DNA of 34,464 nucleotides from Oceanospirillum beijerinckii DSM 7166 (GTDB taxonomy: Bacteria; Pseudomonadota; Gammaproteobacteria; Pseudomonadales; Halomonadaceae), in contig NZ_AULT01000057.1 of assembly GCF_000422425.1 (NCBI RefSeq), forward strand, positions 1 to 34,464, in the 5' to 3' direction. Positions 25,586 to 34,267 of this stretch are shown in pieces. The position numbers were made by a program, and so were the translations under genes. The notes beneath the pieces are model-generated. The model did not search any database. It worked only from the letters and a program-made list of their open reading frames with translations, and was not told the DNA's origin. Every line of letters starts with the position of its first letter. Within the stretch, counting starts at the first letter, position 1.

Positions 25586-25622
25586 AAACCGGCTATGGAG
25601 CAATCTACAGCCGGTTTTTTAT
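25586..25622 (+). terminator. Rho-independent terminator of alr
   Basis: AAACCGGCT (25586-25594) pairs with AGCCGGTTT (25609-25617), and the T run continues to 25620. It lies 45 bp past the alr stop. Confidence 0.92.
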
Positions 25623-25694
25623 GGTCACTCCAATCTGCTAATCATAATGGGCAGATTCCTAGCCATAATGGATCAGGTTCTCAGCAATAATGAA

Positions 25695-26042
25695 CTACCA
25701 CCAGCCCAAAAAATATCCCACCAGACTGACCAGTAAAAACAGCACGCCGGTAATAAACAGAGTAATGGCACTGCTGACACGATTGCTATGATCCTCCGGG
25801 TTATCTTCATGATGATCACGGGTAATTAAAGCGCGGAAGGTCATTGAGGATTGATGATCCTCATGATAAAGGCCATTACTAAAACCTATTATCATGGATA
25901 AGCCCAGCATAACCAATCCGGTAAAGGCCATATAGTCCACCAGTTTGATTGCGGAAAAGCGGTCAAAGCCTTCCCTTAAACCCCATGAGATTAATATCGT
26001 AATCAGGGTACATAGGAGTATATTGATCAGAAAATTCTTCAT
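25695..26042 (-). CDS. Small integral membrane protein of unknown function
   Basis: About 115 residues starting MKNFLINILLCTLITILISW. Three membrane helices are evident: residues 3-22, roughly 40-60 (GLVMLGLSMIIGF) and the C-terminal SAITLFITGVLFLLVSLVG ending in FLGWW. A His/Asp-rich polar loop (RDHHEDNPEDH) lies between helices two and three and could bind metal, though this is speculation. GAGGGA before tandem ATGs at 26045 and 26042 sets the start. The frame is open further upstream, but that extension runs through a REP element and is not coding. No family is recognised. It stands alone, convergent with alr. Confidence 0.7.
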   Translation of the reverse strand: MKNFLINILLCTLITILISWGLREGFDRFSAIKLVDYMAFTGLVMLGLSMIIGFSNGLYHEDHQSSMTFRALITRDHHEDNPEDHSNRVSSAITLFITGVLFLLVSLVGYFLGWW

Positions 26043-26092
26043 CATATCCCTCGATGATTGTAATGGTTTAATACCAAACAAGATAAGTTGTT

Positions 26093-26177
26093 GTAGGTCG
26101 GAAAAGCCGCAAGGCGCCTTCCGACAATCATCCGATACCGGAGCCAATGTTGGATGGCGCTGCGTTTATCCAACCCG
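26093..26177. repeat. Pair of inverted REP elements (BIME) without a RAYT
   Basis: REP one starts with GTAG at 26093 and runs to about 26127 (GTCGGAAAAGCCGCAAGGC, then the arm GCCTTCCGAC). REP two (about 26149-26177) is in the opposite orientation, GTTGGATGGCGC then TTTATCCAAC. The first matches the REP at 730 and the second those at 34-159, that is, one of each flavour found around the RAYT at 236. Confidence 0.85.
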
Positions 26178-26295
26178 CTCAGATATCAAGAAACTTATCG
26201 GGAATGGTATAGCCTAGAGTCCTTTTCCTATAGGATTGGGCGCTTCTGTCACGCAAATGCTTCCTGAGTGGCTGAGGTTTGGCATCTGCTTCTGA

Positions 26296-27000
26296 CTATT
26301 CCGAATAGTATTGCTCTTGTACCCGTTGGCAGAAGCTGACCAGATTAGGAAACTCCTGGGCAATAGGCGTTACCGCTGTTTTAAGCCCAGAGATAATAAT
26401 CTGTGCCAGAAAGCCAAACACAGTGGCATCCAGAGTGCTGGGTTTATCGCCAAAGAAATAGTCTTTATTGCCCAGTAATACGGAAAGGTCCTGTAGCACC
26501 TGGTGGGCCATAGCTAAAATTTCAGTATCGCAGTGGCGGCTAATACCCTGGTTATGGCAGGCCTGACGGATACGCCTTCGGGCTACATAAGGGGCGATAT
26601 AACGTAGCGGAAAAGGCATCTTTTTGAAGAAGGCGGGTTTTACGATCTGCCAGCTGTCTTCCCGTAACCAGCGGGCATAAACCAGGCACCAGTAAAAACT
26701 ATCATCCAGTGCTCGGATAACCAGATTTGCTGTAGCCTGTTCGGCCTCGCTTAAGTCCGCATCCAGATTGGCATTATGGTGCTGTTTCAGGTGCTGGATT
26801 ATCAGTGTTGAATCAGCAATCAGTTGCTCATCATCCTGAATATAGGGCAACTTTCCTTTGGGAGCCGTTTTAAGGTTGTGAAAGCCACTTTTCACCTGAA
26901 AAGGGATGCCTGTCATACGCATATAAGCATCCACTTTCAGTACAAAAGGGCTGAGATCCTGTACGCCAAAACGTGCACCAAAGGCAAATAAAGTGATCAT
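26296..27000 (-). CDS. Glutathione S-transferase family protein, metaxin/Fax-like
   Basis: This 234-residue cytoplasmic protein has a thioredoxin-like N-terminal domain (about 1-75) with the PKGKLPYIQDD motif holding the cis-proline, and ADSTLIIQHL, where other GSTs have E/D-S. The rest is the all-helical C-terminal domain with STLDATVFGFLAQII, the form seen in metaxin-like GSTs (GST_N_4/GST_C_6). The N-terminal sequence FGVQDLSPFVLKVDAYMRM is also characteristic. The substrate is unknown. The ATG at 27000 follows a 124-bp gap after the oxidoreductase gene, so it may have its own promoter. Confidence 0.87.
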   Translation of the reverse strand: MITLFAFGARFGVQDLSPFVLKVDAYMRMTGIPFQVKSGFHNLKTAPKGKLPYIQDDEQLIADSTLIIQHLKQHHNANLDADLSEAEQATANLVIRALDDSFYWCLVYARWLREDSWQIVKPAFFKKMPFPLRYIAPYVARRRIRQACHNQGISRHCDTEILAMAHQVLQDLSVLLGNKDYFFGDKPSTLDATVFGFLAQIIISGLKTAVTPIAQEFPNLVSFCQRVQEQYYSE

Positions 27001-27124
27001 AGGGCAGCTCTGTCATCCGTTAACTGAACTACCAGCATACCCTATAATTACCGCTATAAGCATTATCCCGTGTGAACAATGCGGCTTAAACCGTATTTAG
27101 CAAGCAGTGCTTATTTAACAGGCG

Positions 27125-28135
27125 CTATGAAAAAGACTGAGCTAATAAACGGTAGCTGTTCAGACGATCTTCAAAGCTATGAGTTACCGTTACCGTACCG
27201 ATCTCATTACATTGATAATCCTTCGCCAGTTGCTCAATTTCAGCACGGCATTGCTCCGGGCTGCCCACGGTAAAGCCATTGAGAATGTGATCAAACTGAG
27301 CCTGATGAGACGGCGATAGATCCTTATAACGATCTTGTACCTGCTCTGGTGTCAGGAAATCTTCGCGTAGGCCCATCTGCGCCGCCAGTTTGCGATACAC
27401 AGCGGTGCCAGCAATCAGGCGCGCTTCCTCTTCTGTTTCTGCGCAGATACAGGCGATGGCCAGCATACGCTGAGGTTCGCCGGGATGCTCAGAGGCTTGC
27501 CACTCTTTCAGGTGCTCCTGGAAAATCTCCGGTTTGCAGTTATCGGGATCGATAAAGCGTGCCAGCGCAATGTGATAACCCAGATATCCGGCAAAACCGG
27601 CACTGCCGCCGCTGGAACCCAGCATCCAGAGTTCTGGTTTGGGTGACTCATCCGGCAGTACTTTCAGGCTGTGATAGGGGCTGTCCTCAGGCATAGTGCC
27701 TTCGATAAAGTTTTTCAGATCCTGGGCCTGATTTGGGTAGAGCTCGCCATGATGAGGGCGGGTAAAGTAAGACAGAGCTTGTGAGGTCAGGCCAGTTCCA
27801 CCTGGAGCACGGCCAATACCCAGATCGATACGGTCAGGGAATAGAGTAGCCATCATCTTAAAACACTCGGCCACTTTATAAGGGCTGTAGTGGTTGAGCA
27901 TCACACCGCCACTACCAACGCGGATATTCTTAGTTACACTGGCAATATGACTGATCAAAATTTCGGGACAGGGGTTAGCAAAGTGAATACTGTCATGGTG
28001 TTCTGCTACCCAGTAGCGATAGTAGCCCAGTTCATCGCAGGCTTTGGCCAGCTCAACAGACAAGCGAGGGGCTTCAATAGCGGCATGGCTACCGTGTACG
28101 GGGGATTGATCAACAACAGACAGTTTAATGGTCAC
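27125..28135 (-). CDS. LLM class flavin-dependent oxidoreductase (MsnO8/YhbW-like)
   Basis: About 336 residues with the bacterial luciferase-like TIM barrel. Diagnostic stretches are IKLSVVDQSPV at the start, YYRYWVAEHHDS, NIRVGSGGVMLNHYSPYKVAE, FPDRIDLGIGRAPGG and LWMLGSSGGSAGFAG. The order and spacing match the YhbW group of reduced-flavin monooxygenases, for which the natural substrate is not known. The start is probably the GTG at 28135, giving MTIKLSVVDQSP as in relatives; a GTG at 28144 is in frame. It precedes the GST gene on the same strand, which might hint at a shared detoxification theme, but this is weak. Confidence 0.9.
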   Translation of the reverse strand: MTIKLSVVDQSPVHGSHAAIEAPRLSVELAKACDELGYYRYWVAEHHDSIHFANPCPEILISHIASVTKNIRVGSGGVMLNHYSPYKVAECFKMMATLFPDRIDLGIGRAPGGTGLTSQALSYFTRPHHGELYPNQAQDLKNFIEGTMPEDSPYHSLKVLPDESPKPELWMLGSSGGSAGFAGYLGYHIALARFIDPDNCKPEIFQEHLKEWQASEHPGEPQRMLAIACICAETEEEARLIAGTAVYRKLAAQMGLREDFLTPEQVQDRYKDLSPSHQAQFDHILNGFTVGSPEQCRAEIEQLAKDYQCNEIGTVTVTHSFEDRLNSYRLLAQSFS

Positions 28136-28298
28136 AAGTAGCACCTATAGCAAGGGGGGAGTGATAATAGTTAATATATTAATTATATGCCAGGGCAGCG
28201 CTATGACTCAAATCTGTCTGTTTGAGCCTGGTTGATTGCTCCTCTGGTTGATTGCTCTTTAGATCGATTGGGAGCGATCTAACCAATCGGGTCATGCC

Positions 28299-30689
28299 TC
28301 AATCGGTAGGATTGAGATTAGGCTGAAGGTGAGGGTTGTGTTTAGCCTGAAGAGGTTGATACAAAATAACTTGATTGCGGCCGTTGTGTTTAGCCTGATA
28401 AAGCGCTTGGTCAGCATTATGCAGCAATTGTTCGGAGGTAGAGCTGTGTTGATCGAGCGAGCAGACACCAAGCGATAGCGTAATATCATCGGTCTTTTCA
28501 CCGTCAAACCGTAATTCCAGCTGTTCAATGTGTTGCCTGAGCTGCTCGGCTATTTCTACCGCGTCCTTGCTATCTGTATCCGGTAACACAAGCACAAACT
28601 CTTCTCCGCCAAAGCGACTCAGTAGCTGATTGTGATTGCATAACTGAGTCATTTGATCAGCAACCTGGCGTAATACCTCATCACCTGCCATATGACCAAA
28701 ATGATCATTAAAGCGTTTAAAGTGATCAATATCGCAGATCAGGAGACTCAGCGGTGTCGATTGGCTGCGTGCGGTTTCAAGTAATTCGGGCAGGGTCTGA
28801 TCCAGGTAGCGACGGTTTTTCAGGCCGGTTAAGCCATCTTCATAGGAGAAACGATTCAAGGCTGATTTCAGGGCAAGCTGAGATAAGGTCAGATTGATTC
28901 TTTCAACCCCCCTGTCGATCAGGGTTTCCAATGTCAGAGGTTCCAGCTCTGTTGCGCGGGAGCGATTATCCGTGAGATCAACCCAGATGATCGCCAGTAC
29001 CTGAGTGCCCGATTTGGGCTGTTCATACTGCAGCTGATAGCGTCGCCAGTTGTGGGGGAAAAGCAGATCATGGCTGCTGTCCGGTGTGAGTTGGGCAGGG
29101 AATTGCTTATTAAAGCCATCGTCTTCCCGCTGCCAGTAGGCTTCTCTGTCAAAGCTGTGGCCTTGATTCCAGTAGATTAATCCCGGTAGTGGATGTAGCA
29201 GCTCTGGAATACAGGGTTTAAGGTAAGTAATAGCTTCATCAAGATGGCTGTATTGACTTAACCTAGCCACGTACTGCGCCAGTTGCTCGCTTTTGTAGTG
29301 GGCGAAAGACAGAGCTTCTGCGCGTCGGCTTTCCCGCTCTGCAATATTATTCAGCTCTTCAGTACGTTTCTGTACCCGCTGTTCCAAAGACGCATTTAAC
29401 TCCGCCAGAGTGTTTTGGGTACGAAAATAGTGACGCAGTGCCAGTACAACCAGCGCCAGTGAAAAGATCAGGGTGCCCCAACCAACAGGCACCTGGCTCC
29501 AGCTGATCCAGTTATGTGCCACCGCCATATCCAGTATCAGTAGTATGGTCATTAACGTACTGGCTGTAAGTATTACCTTTTGATCAAGATTAAGTCTGGG
29601 GTGGTGTAGAGAGAGTAGTGGGGTCAGTGGCACCAGACAGACAAAGAGCGCATCAAACAGCGGGTAAGTGTTTGACAGGTTGACGATACCCAGTAAAGAG
29701 AGGCTGATGGCGCTCAGGAGGTAGCCGATAAAGACTATCTTAAGGACTCGGCTGAGAACAGGTGTCAACAGCTGAAAACCCTGACTGAGCAAAAAAATTA
29801 AAGCGGTTGGTAGCAGATAATAACTGCTGGCTGCCAGGTAATCCCAAAACAGTGGTTGGTGTAGTATCAGCTGTTTGGCCTGGGTGCTGGTCAGCGCTAA
29901 GCCTGCAGCACAGAAAGCGAAGAGGGCGAGAGGAATAAAGACCTGACGCTGGGCTTTATGTATGGCAAAGAGCAGGGACAGCAAGGCAATTAACAGAGTA
30001 AATCCGGTAATAATCAGGTTTTCCACAGAGCGCGACCAGATCATCTGGAGTAATTCCAGTCGCTCCATTATTTTAACCTCTCCCCAGAGGCCGATATCCA
30101 GATAGTTGGAAAAGACCCGGAAATAGAGAGGTTTACCTGTAGCGTCCGGTGGAAGGGGGATCATATGCCAGGGCCAGCCGCTGAACTTGCCTTGCCCGTT
30201 AGCATCAAACGCACCGTATTGATAGATCAGATGATCTTCCAGATAAACTTGCACGATCAGATCAACACTGTAGATATAAAGTACCGGATCGTGCCAGTGG
30301 CCTTCTGGGATCTGGGCACGATACCAGACATTGGTTTGATTGTTGCGACTCGGTGGATTGGAAGGGAAGTCGATCTTATGCCAGTCGGGATGATCAGGTT
30401 TCAGAATCCATTGGGGTTGTTCGTTAATATAAGGGGAGTCCCCCCAGCGATATTGCCAATGCTGAGTCAGATCCAGAACTTCTGCGTTGGCTCTCAGGGA
30501 ATGGCTGAATAATCCGATCAGTAGAAGGTAGGTAAGTAACAGCCATATGACGTAATGATGTCTGAAAGCAGAGGCTGGGTAAGTCAGTGCCTGATGAGTT
30601 TTTGTAAGCCGAGGGTTATCTACCAGCTGAAGGCACCCTATCCGCTGAGAGTGATCTGTCGGCATTCGCTGAAGGCTATTCACAGGCAT
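28299..30689 (-). CDS. 7TMR-DISM-type membrane diguanylate cyclase
   Basis: About 796 residues. Order: an N-terminal hydrophobic signal-anchor (about 45-65), a periplasmic beta domain with TNVWYRAQIPEG and VYLEDHLIYQYGAFD as in 7TMR-DISM sensors, a block of about seven membrane helices, a coiled coil (LNASLEQRVQKRTEELNNIA), a weakly defined GAF-like segment and a C-terminal GGDEF domain. The active site is SRFGGEEFVLVLP, expected to make c-di-GMP. No RxxD inhibitory site is present before it, unlike the dCache enzyme at 17045. The ATG at 30689 is preferred; upstream codons reach a GTG at 30743. A perfect 12-bp palindrome lies at 30778. The C-terminal tail is short and Pro/Asn-rich. Confidence 0.9.
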   Translation of the reverse strand: MPVNSLQRMPTDHSQRIGCLQLVDNPRLTKTHQALTYPASAFRHHYVIWLLLTYLLLIGLFSHSLRANAEVLDLTQHWQYRWGDSPYINEQPQWILKPDHPDWHKIDFPSNPPSRNNQTNVWYRAQIPEGHWHDPVLYIYSVDLIVQVYLEDHLIYQYGAFDANGQGKFSGWPWHMIPLPPDATGKPLYFRVFSNYLDIGLWGEVKIMERLELLQMIWSRSVENLIITGFTLLIALLSLLFAIHKAQRQVFIPLALFAFCAAGLALTSTQAKQLILHQPLFWDYLAASSYYLLPTALIFLLSQGFQLLTPVLSRVLKIVFIGYLLSAISLSLLGIVNLSNTYPLFDALFVCLVPLTPLLSLHHPRLNLDQKVILTASTLMTILLILDMAVAHNWISWSQVPVGWGTLIFSLALVVLALRHYFRTQNTLAELNASLEQRVQKRTEELNNIAERESRRAEALSFAHYKSEQLAQYVARLSQYSHLDEAITYLKPCIPELLHPLPGLIYWNQGHSFDREAYWQREDDGFNKQFPAQLTPDSSHDLLFPHNWRRYQLQYEQPKSGTQVLAIIWVDLTDNRSRATELEPLTLETLIDRGVERINLTLSQLALKSALNRFSYEDGLTGLKNRRYLDQTLPELLETARSQSTPLSLLICDIDHFKRFNDHFGHMAGDEVLRQVADQMTQLCNHNQLLSRFGGEEFVLVLPDTDSKDAVEIAEQLRQHIEQLELRFDGEKTDDITLSLGVCSLDQHSSTSEQLLHNADQALYQAKHNGRNQVILYQPLQAKHNPHLQPNLNPTD

Positions 30690-30777
30690 GCAGTGTCTCT
30701 CGTAACAACTGTTGATGACATTCCCTTTTATCAGGCAAAGCACCTTGTCAGCTCAAAGGGTTGTTAAAATGCTCAGG

Positions 30778-30789
30778 TTGTCGCGACAA
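30778..30789. promoter_or_regulatory. Perfect 12-bp palindrome upstream of the diguanylate cyclase gene
   Basis: TTGTCGCGACAA has no loop and lies 89 bp before the ATG at 30689, in the gap between the LRAT-like gene and the cyclase. It is a candidate operator only. Confidence 0.35.
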
Positions 30790-30862
30790 TTTACTTCTGA
30801 TGGTGCGGTTAAACAAGCATTCTATAGCTATAGTATTGTTCTGAGAGAGTGAGACTGCAAAC

Positions 30863-31378
30863 TTAAGACTTATTATCTGTATGGTCTTTTGGTGGTGCAG
30901 GCTCGGCTTTTTTCGCCCGGCTGGATAACATAGCTAATCCTGCTGTTGCCGCAGCGCCTCCCAGGATCTTCGCCCAATGAGGTTTTCCGCCGATCATACC
31001 GCCAGCAATTCCACCTAGCACGGCACCCTCAATACCGGCTTTCACCTGTCGGGAGCTGAGCTTCATTCCCGTCACCCATTTTACAAAGTGCTCGCAGTTG
31101 CGTTTGCTAACCGAGTAGCGCCATTGATCGATCTCCTGGCGGGCCGTTGCTAATATTTCATCCAAAGGGCGATCACTTTTCAGCGGTGTGATATAACTGG
31201 GCTTACCCTGAGTGACCACATGCCAGGGCTCCTCTTTGACTGTGCCGTTACGTTTAGTTGCTGAGATCAGCATATAGAGCCCCTGATCACAACGTTTATC
31301 ACTGACCAGAGACCAGTGCTGATACAGTCCAAAAGTAGTCACAACAATATTTCCAGGCTGGATATTTAGCGTGGTCAT
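30863..31378 (-). CDS. LRAT-domain (NlpC/P60 superfamily) protein
   Basis: This 171-residue protein has the lecithin:retinol acyltransferase fold. His21 (GLYQHWSLVSD) and Cys95 in the signature RNCEHFVKW are the likely catalytic pair, with His97 next to the Cys. Bacterial members are thought to act as thiol acyltransferases or phospholipases, but their substrates are unknown. After the domain comes a Gly/Ala-rich stretch (GAVLGGIAGGMIGGK, then ILGGAAATAGLAML) that could insert in membranes, and a charged tail. It follows the YkvA-family gene by 73 bp on the same strand, so the two probably form a unit. Confidence 0.85.
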   Translation of the reverse strand: MTTLNIQPGNIVVTTFGLYQHWSLVSDKRCDQGLYMLISATKRNGTVKEEPWHVVTQGKPSYITPLKSDRPLDEILATARQEIDQWRYSVSKRNCEHFVKWVTGMKLSSRQVKAGIEGAVLGGIAGGMIGGKPHWAKILGGAAATAGLAMLSSRAKKAEPAPPKDHTDNKS

Positions 31379-31451
31379 AGGGTTTATCTCTATCGTTATC
31401 GCAGAGGTTTAATAATATTTAATCTTTTAACAAAGCGACAATATTTGTTGT

Positions 31452-31829
31452 TTATCCAAACCATTTCTGTAAGGTTTCTTTGGCTTTTACGCTATGCTCT
31501 TCTTTCAGATTAGCTGCGACGGTCGCCGCGGCAGCCACCAGAACGCCTAAATCATCGGAGAAGCCCGCTGCGGGTATCGCATCAGGAATGGCGTCCAGCG
31601 GTGCAATAAAGTAACCCAAAGCGGCAAAAATAGTAGTGCGTGCCCAGGTCGGTGTGTCAGGATCAGTAGCCGCGAAATAGAGCTTGAGAGCGGTTTCTAA
31701 TACCTCTTCACCGGCACTTCTGGCATATTTTTTGACTTTATCCCAGAAGCTGTTATCTGAATATTGAGCACTGAACGTATTGTCCTGCTCCAACTGATAA
31801 ATTTTATCGTCACCTTTATTCTGTGCCAT
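31452..31829 (-). CDS. YkvA family protein (DUF1232)
   Basis: This 125-residue protein contains the compact DUF1232 module at about 45-90: WARTTIFAALGYFIAPLDAI, then PDAIPAAGFSDDLGVL, with the D-x-I-P-D core that defines the family. It is probably membrane-associated. The biochemical role is unknown. The ATG at 31829 has GGGAGCC upstream. It is upstream of the LRAT-like gene on the same strand, a neighbour pairing that suggests a joint role at the membrane or in lipid metabolism, though this is only inference. Confidence 0.88.
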   Translation of the reverse strand: MAQNKGDDKIYQLEQDNTFSAQYSDNSFWDKVKKYARSAGEEVLETALKLYFAATDPDTPTWARTTIFAALGYFIAPLDAIPDAIPAAGFSDDLGVLVAAAATVAANLKEEHSVKAKETLQKWFG

Positions 31830-31956
31830 AGATTGGCTCCCTATACGACGGCGGAATACAGATTTTACCGCGCTTTATTACATTATGGCTGATTTAAATT
31901 GGCCGGATGATTTGTCGATTCACTGCCGTGTCTGGATCATTAAATTACCAGAGTGG

Positions 31957-32850
31957 TCAGTTATCTGATAGATAGCTCAACAGATGACGGGCATTACTAT
32001 TCATTGATGCATTAGCAGGCCAAACACCATAAAAAGGAATCGATTCAACCTGCCAATCTGGCAACAGCTCTATCACGCTACCATCAGCTAAAGCATGCTC
32101 AATCAAATAGTCTGGTGGTGTAGCGATTCCTAAACCGTGTTTGCACAGTTGAGTCATTAATGTGACATCATTCACCGTGGTCTGGCTGTGAAAGTGTAAA
32201 CGGATCTTTTCTCCATCAGGTCTGATTAGAGTACGGCTATTGGGTAGCATCGCCAGCTTAATCCAGGGTAGGGTTTCCAGCCGATGCGGGCTGGTGCCAT
32301 CTGTTTGATCCTGATTTTGACATTGTTGCTGCCAGAGTGCCCGTGAGCACACCAGCTTGCGTTTAATTGCACCCAAACGTTTGGCCTTCAGACTACTGTC
32401 GCCCATCTCTCCGATACGAATCGCCAAATCAATACCTTCCTTAATCAGATGCTGGCGGGTATCCGTACTCATAATGTTCAGTTCCACCTTAGGATAGCGT
32501 AGCGCAAAGGCTGCTATTTCTTTGCTGATATAAGATTGAGACAGGACTGAAGGCAGTGAAATCGATAGCTTGCCACTGGGCTCAGCGTTCTCAGGCATGA
32601 TCTGCTCCAGGCCCGATTGTGCAGCGTTTAACATCAACTGTGCATGTTGGTAAAGAACCTCTCCTTTATGGGTTAAAGAGAGCTTACGGGTCGAGCGATA
32701 GAGCAGCGCATTACCCAAACGCTGTTCTAACTGACTGACATGATAACTGACCACTGATGGCGATAAGCCCAACACTTTAGCCGCACCCCGGAAAGAGCCC
32801 TGGCGTACGGTTTCGGCAAAAATGGCAATGGCCTTTAAATCATCAATCAT
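31957..32850 (-). CDS. LysR family transcriptional regulator
   Basis: About 297 residues. The N-terminal winged helix-turn-helix (DLKAIAIFAETVRQGSFRGA, then AKVLGLSPSVVSYHVSQLE) is textbook LysR, followed by LYRSTRKLSLTHKGE and a periplasmic-binding-like effector domain (LSISLPSVLSQSYI and DLAIRIGEMGDSSL). It is divergent from a LysE-type exporter gene at 33036, and the 185-bp gap between them is the expected place for its operator. LysR/LysE divergent pairs usually sense the exported amino acid. The ATG at 32850 (MIDDLKAI) fits family starts; an ATG at 32883 would add 11 residues. The effector is unknown. Confidence 0.92.
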   Translation of the reverse strand: MIDDLKAIAIFAETVRQGSFRGAAKVLGLSPSVVSYHVSQLEQRLGNALLYRSTRKLSLTHKGEVLYQHAQLMLNAAQSGLEQIMPENAEPSGKLSISLPSVLSQSYISKEIAAFALRYPKVELNIMSTDTRQHLIKEGIDLAIRIGEMGDSSLKAKRLGAIKRKLVCSRALWQQQCQNQDQTDGTSPHRLETLPWIKLAMLPNSRTLIRPDGEKIRLHFHSQTTVNDVTLMTQLCKHGLGIATPPDYLIEHALADGSVIELLPDWQVESIPFYGVWPANASMNSNARHLLSYLSDN

Positions 32851-33035
32851 AGAGTTTGCCCACTGACCTTTTGATAGAGCCATTGTACATCACTGATTGC
32901 AGCAATGGATCGAACAGTGAATTCAAATGCTGCTGGCTAATCAAGCAAAAAATGAGAGCTTACACTAACTGCCAGAACAATAGTTTGGATGGGCGTGAAA
33001 TAAAAGGCCCGAATTTGATATAAAGAGAGGTGCTT

Positions 33036-33641
33036 ATGTCCGCAGTACTGGCAATGTGTTTTTACTCATTATCTATGTCGATATCACCGGGGCCGGTGAA
33101 TATGATCGCTTTAACCACAGGGCTGAATATAGGTTTCCGTCGTGCGATGCCCTTTGTTTCCGGCGCAACCATTGGCTTTAGTTTATTGTTACTGATGATT
33201 GGGTTGGGAATGGGGCAAGTAGCTGCCAATGTACCGCTATTTCTGGAGTTGCTCAGTTACAGTGGTGCAGCTTTTATCGCTTATATTGGTTATAAGATTG
33301 CTATATCCAGCGCTACGATACAAATGGGGGGACAAACTTCTTCATCTTTTTTTCATGGCGTTCTACTGCAATGGCTAAACCCTAAAGCCTGGATCGCCTG
33401 TTTTTCCGGTGTCACTGCGTTTAATCTGGTGGAGATAGAACCGCTATTGGTGTTTGTTACCCTGTATTTTCTGATCTGTTACATCTCAATTGCTTGCTGG
33501 GCTTTGGCAGGAGATAAGATTAGCAGCCTTTTAGCGAAGCCAGAGAATCTTCGTTTGTTTAATCGCCTGATGGGTGGGGCCTTAGTGCTGGTCGCAGTTT
33601 ATTTGATTCTTGCTCAGATAAATATACTTTCAGGCCATTAG
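33036..33641 (+). CDS. LysE family amino acid exporter
   Basis: This protein of about 201 residues has six hydrophobic segments, as in the LysE/RhtB family. Family marks include the N-terminal SISPGPVNMIALTTGLNIG and the central GVLLQWLNPKAWIAC. It exports amino acids or related small metabolites across the inner membrane; the substrate cannot be told from sequence. The ATG at 33036 follows AGAGAGG at ideal spacing; a GTG at 33030 lies within that ribosome site and is unlikely. It is divergently transcribed from a LysR gene that probably controls it. Confidence 0.93.
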   Translation: MSAVLAMCFYSLSMSISPGPVNMIALTTGLNIGFRRAMPFVSGATIGFSLLLLMIGLGMGQVAANVPLFLELLSYSGAAFIAYIGYKIAISSATIQMGGQTSSSFFHGVLLQWLNPKAWIACFSGVTAFNLVEIEPLLVFVTLYFLICYISIACWALAGDKISSLLAKPENLRLFNRLMGGALVLVAVYLILAQINILSGH

Positions 33642-33698
33642 TAAAGAAGCCAGGCTTCTATCGCTATTGTGACTTCCACACTTTTATTAGCTCAGCGT

Positions 33699-33896
33699 TT
33701 AATGGCCAGAATTATTGAAATAGTCCTTAGAGCAAAAGTAGCAGGCGCAGATTTTGTGCGTTTGATATCTGATCTGGGCGTATTGAATCGCTTCTTTAGG
33801 GGTTTGAAATTGACCCAGGGAAACCGGATGCTTAGATTGTTGACAAAAGTCTCTGTGTATTTGGTATGACTGCAGATCAATTGTAAATGATTTCAT
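33699..33896 (-). CDS. Small orphan protein (65 residues)
   Basis: The frame starts MKSFTIDLQSYQIHRDFCQQ at an ATG (33896) with AAGGA nine bases upstream, a good ribosome site. The middle, SLGQFQTPKEAIQYAQIRY, has the F-x-T-x-x-E-A-x-x-Y-A pattern of small DUF2188-like strand-helix proteins, and the end carries Cys-rich CACYFCSKDY. It is convergent with the LysE gene. Two other short frames overlap the same stretch in other phases but lack a ribosome site. The start context and pattern support a real gene, but its family is uncertain. Confidence 0.5.
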   Translation of the reverse strand: MKSFTIDLQSYQIHRDFCQQSKHPVSLGQFQTPKEAIQYAQIRYQTHKICACYFCSKDYFNNSGH

Positions 33897-34248
33897 CCTG
33901 TTTTCCTTTTCTGATGTTAATAAGCTACTTTCCATTACTACTAACATACAACTAATAGGTATCCTGTGACTACTGGGGAAAACCCTAGTTTGTCAACTTT
34001 TTTAACGGTCCAGGCAGGTTTATAGCTATGCTCACTTACATAAAAGTGTTGCGACATTCATCTGCTAGTGTTTGAAAGGTGAATATTTGTTCCAGGGAGC
34101 TTTTGTGTGGGGCGTTAATTTACATTGGCTAAACAAATAACAACATGTGAGGGCGATCTCTCGGCAATAATTTTATCGGATAGTGCGTAATTCTCCTTCC
34201 AAAACTAACGAGCCCAGGCGAGATATTTTGGTGGGAGATGGATAGCGC
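33897..34248. other. Gap between the orphan gene and the IS200-type element
   Basis: About 350 bp with no recognisable gene, hairpin terminator or repeat. It is moderately AT-rich. The right boundary of the insertion element probably falls in its last 50 bp, but the exact end cannot be fixed from one copy. Confidence 0.5.
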
Positions 34249-34267
34249 GGCCAACGTCAAGTTGGCC
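34249..34267. mobile_element. Hairpin at the right end of an IS200/IS605-type element
   Basis: GGCCAAC and GTTGGCC form a perfect 7-bp stem with a 5-base loop (GTCAA). It contains the stop codon of the transposase fragment. Subterminal hairpins of this kind, just past tnpA, are what IS200/IS605 TnpA recognises at the right end. It could also act as a transcription stop. Confidence 0.55.

Noticed and set aside
26043-26147. N-terminal extension of the small membrane protein
   Set aside because: It is coded by REP sequence, and the GAGGGA ribosome site with ATGs at 26045 and 26042 gives a natural start.
28294-28312. CTCAATC/GATTGAG hairpin at the end of the 7TMR-DISM cyclase gene
   Set aside because: It overlaps the last codons and has no T run on the coding strand, so it is not called as a terminator.
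33669-33880. Two other short frames overlapping the 65-residue orphan gene
   Set aside because: Neither has a ribosome site, and both overlap the better-supported minus-strand frame starting at 33896.
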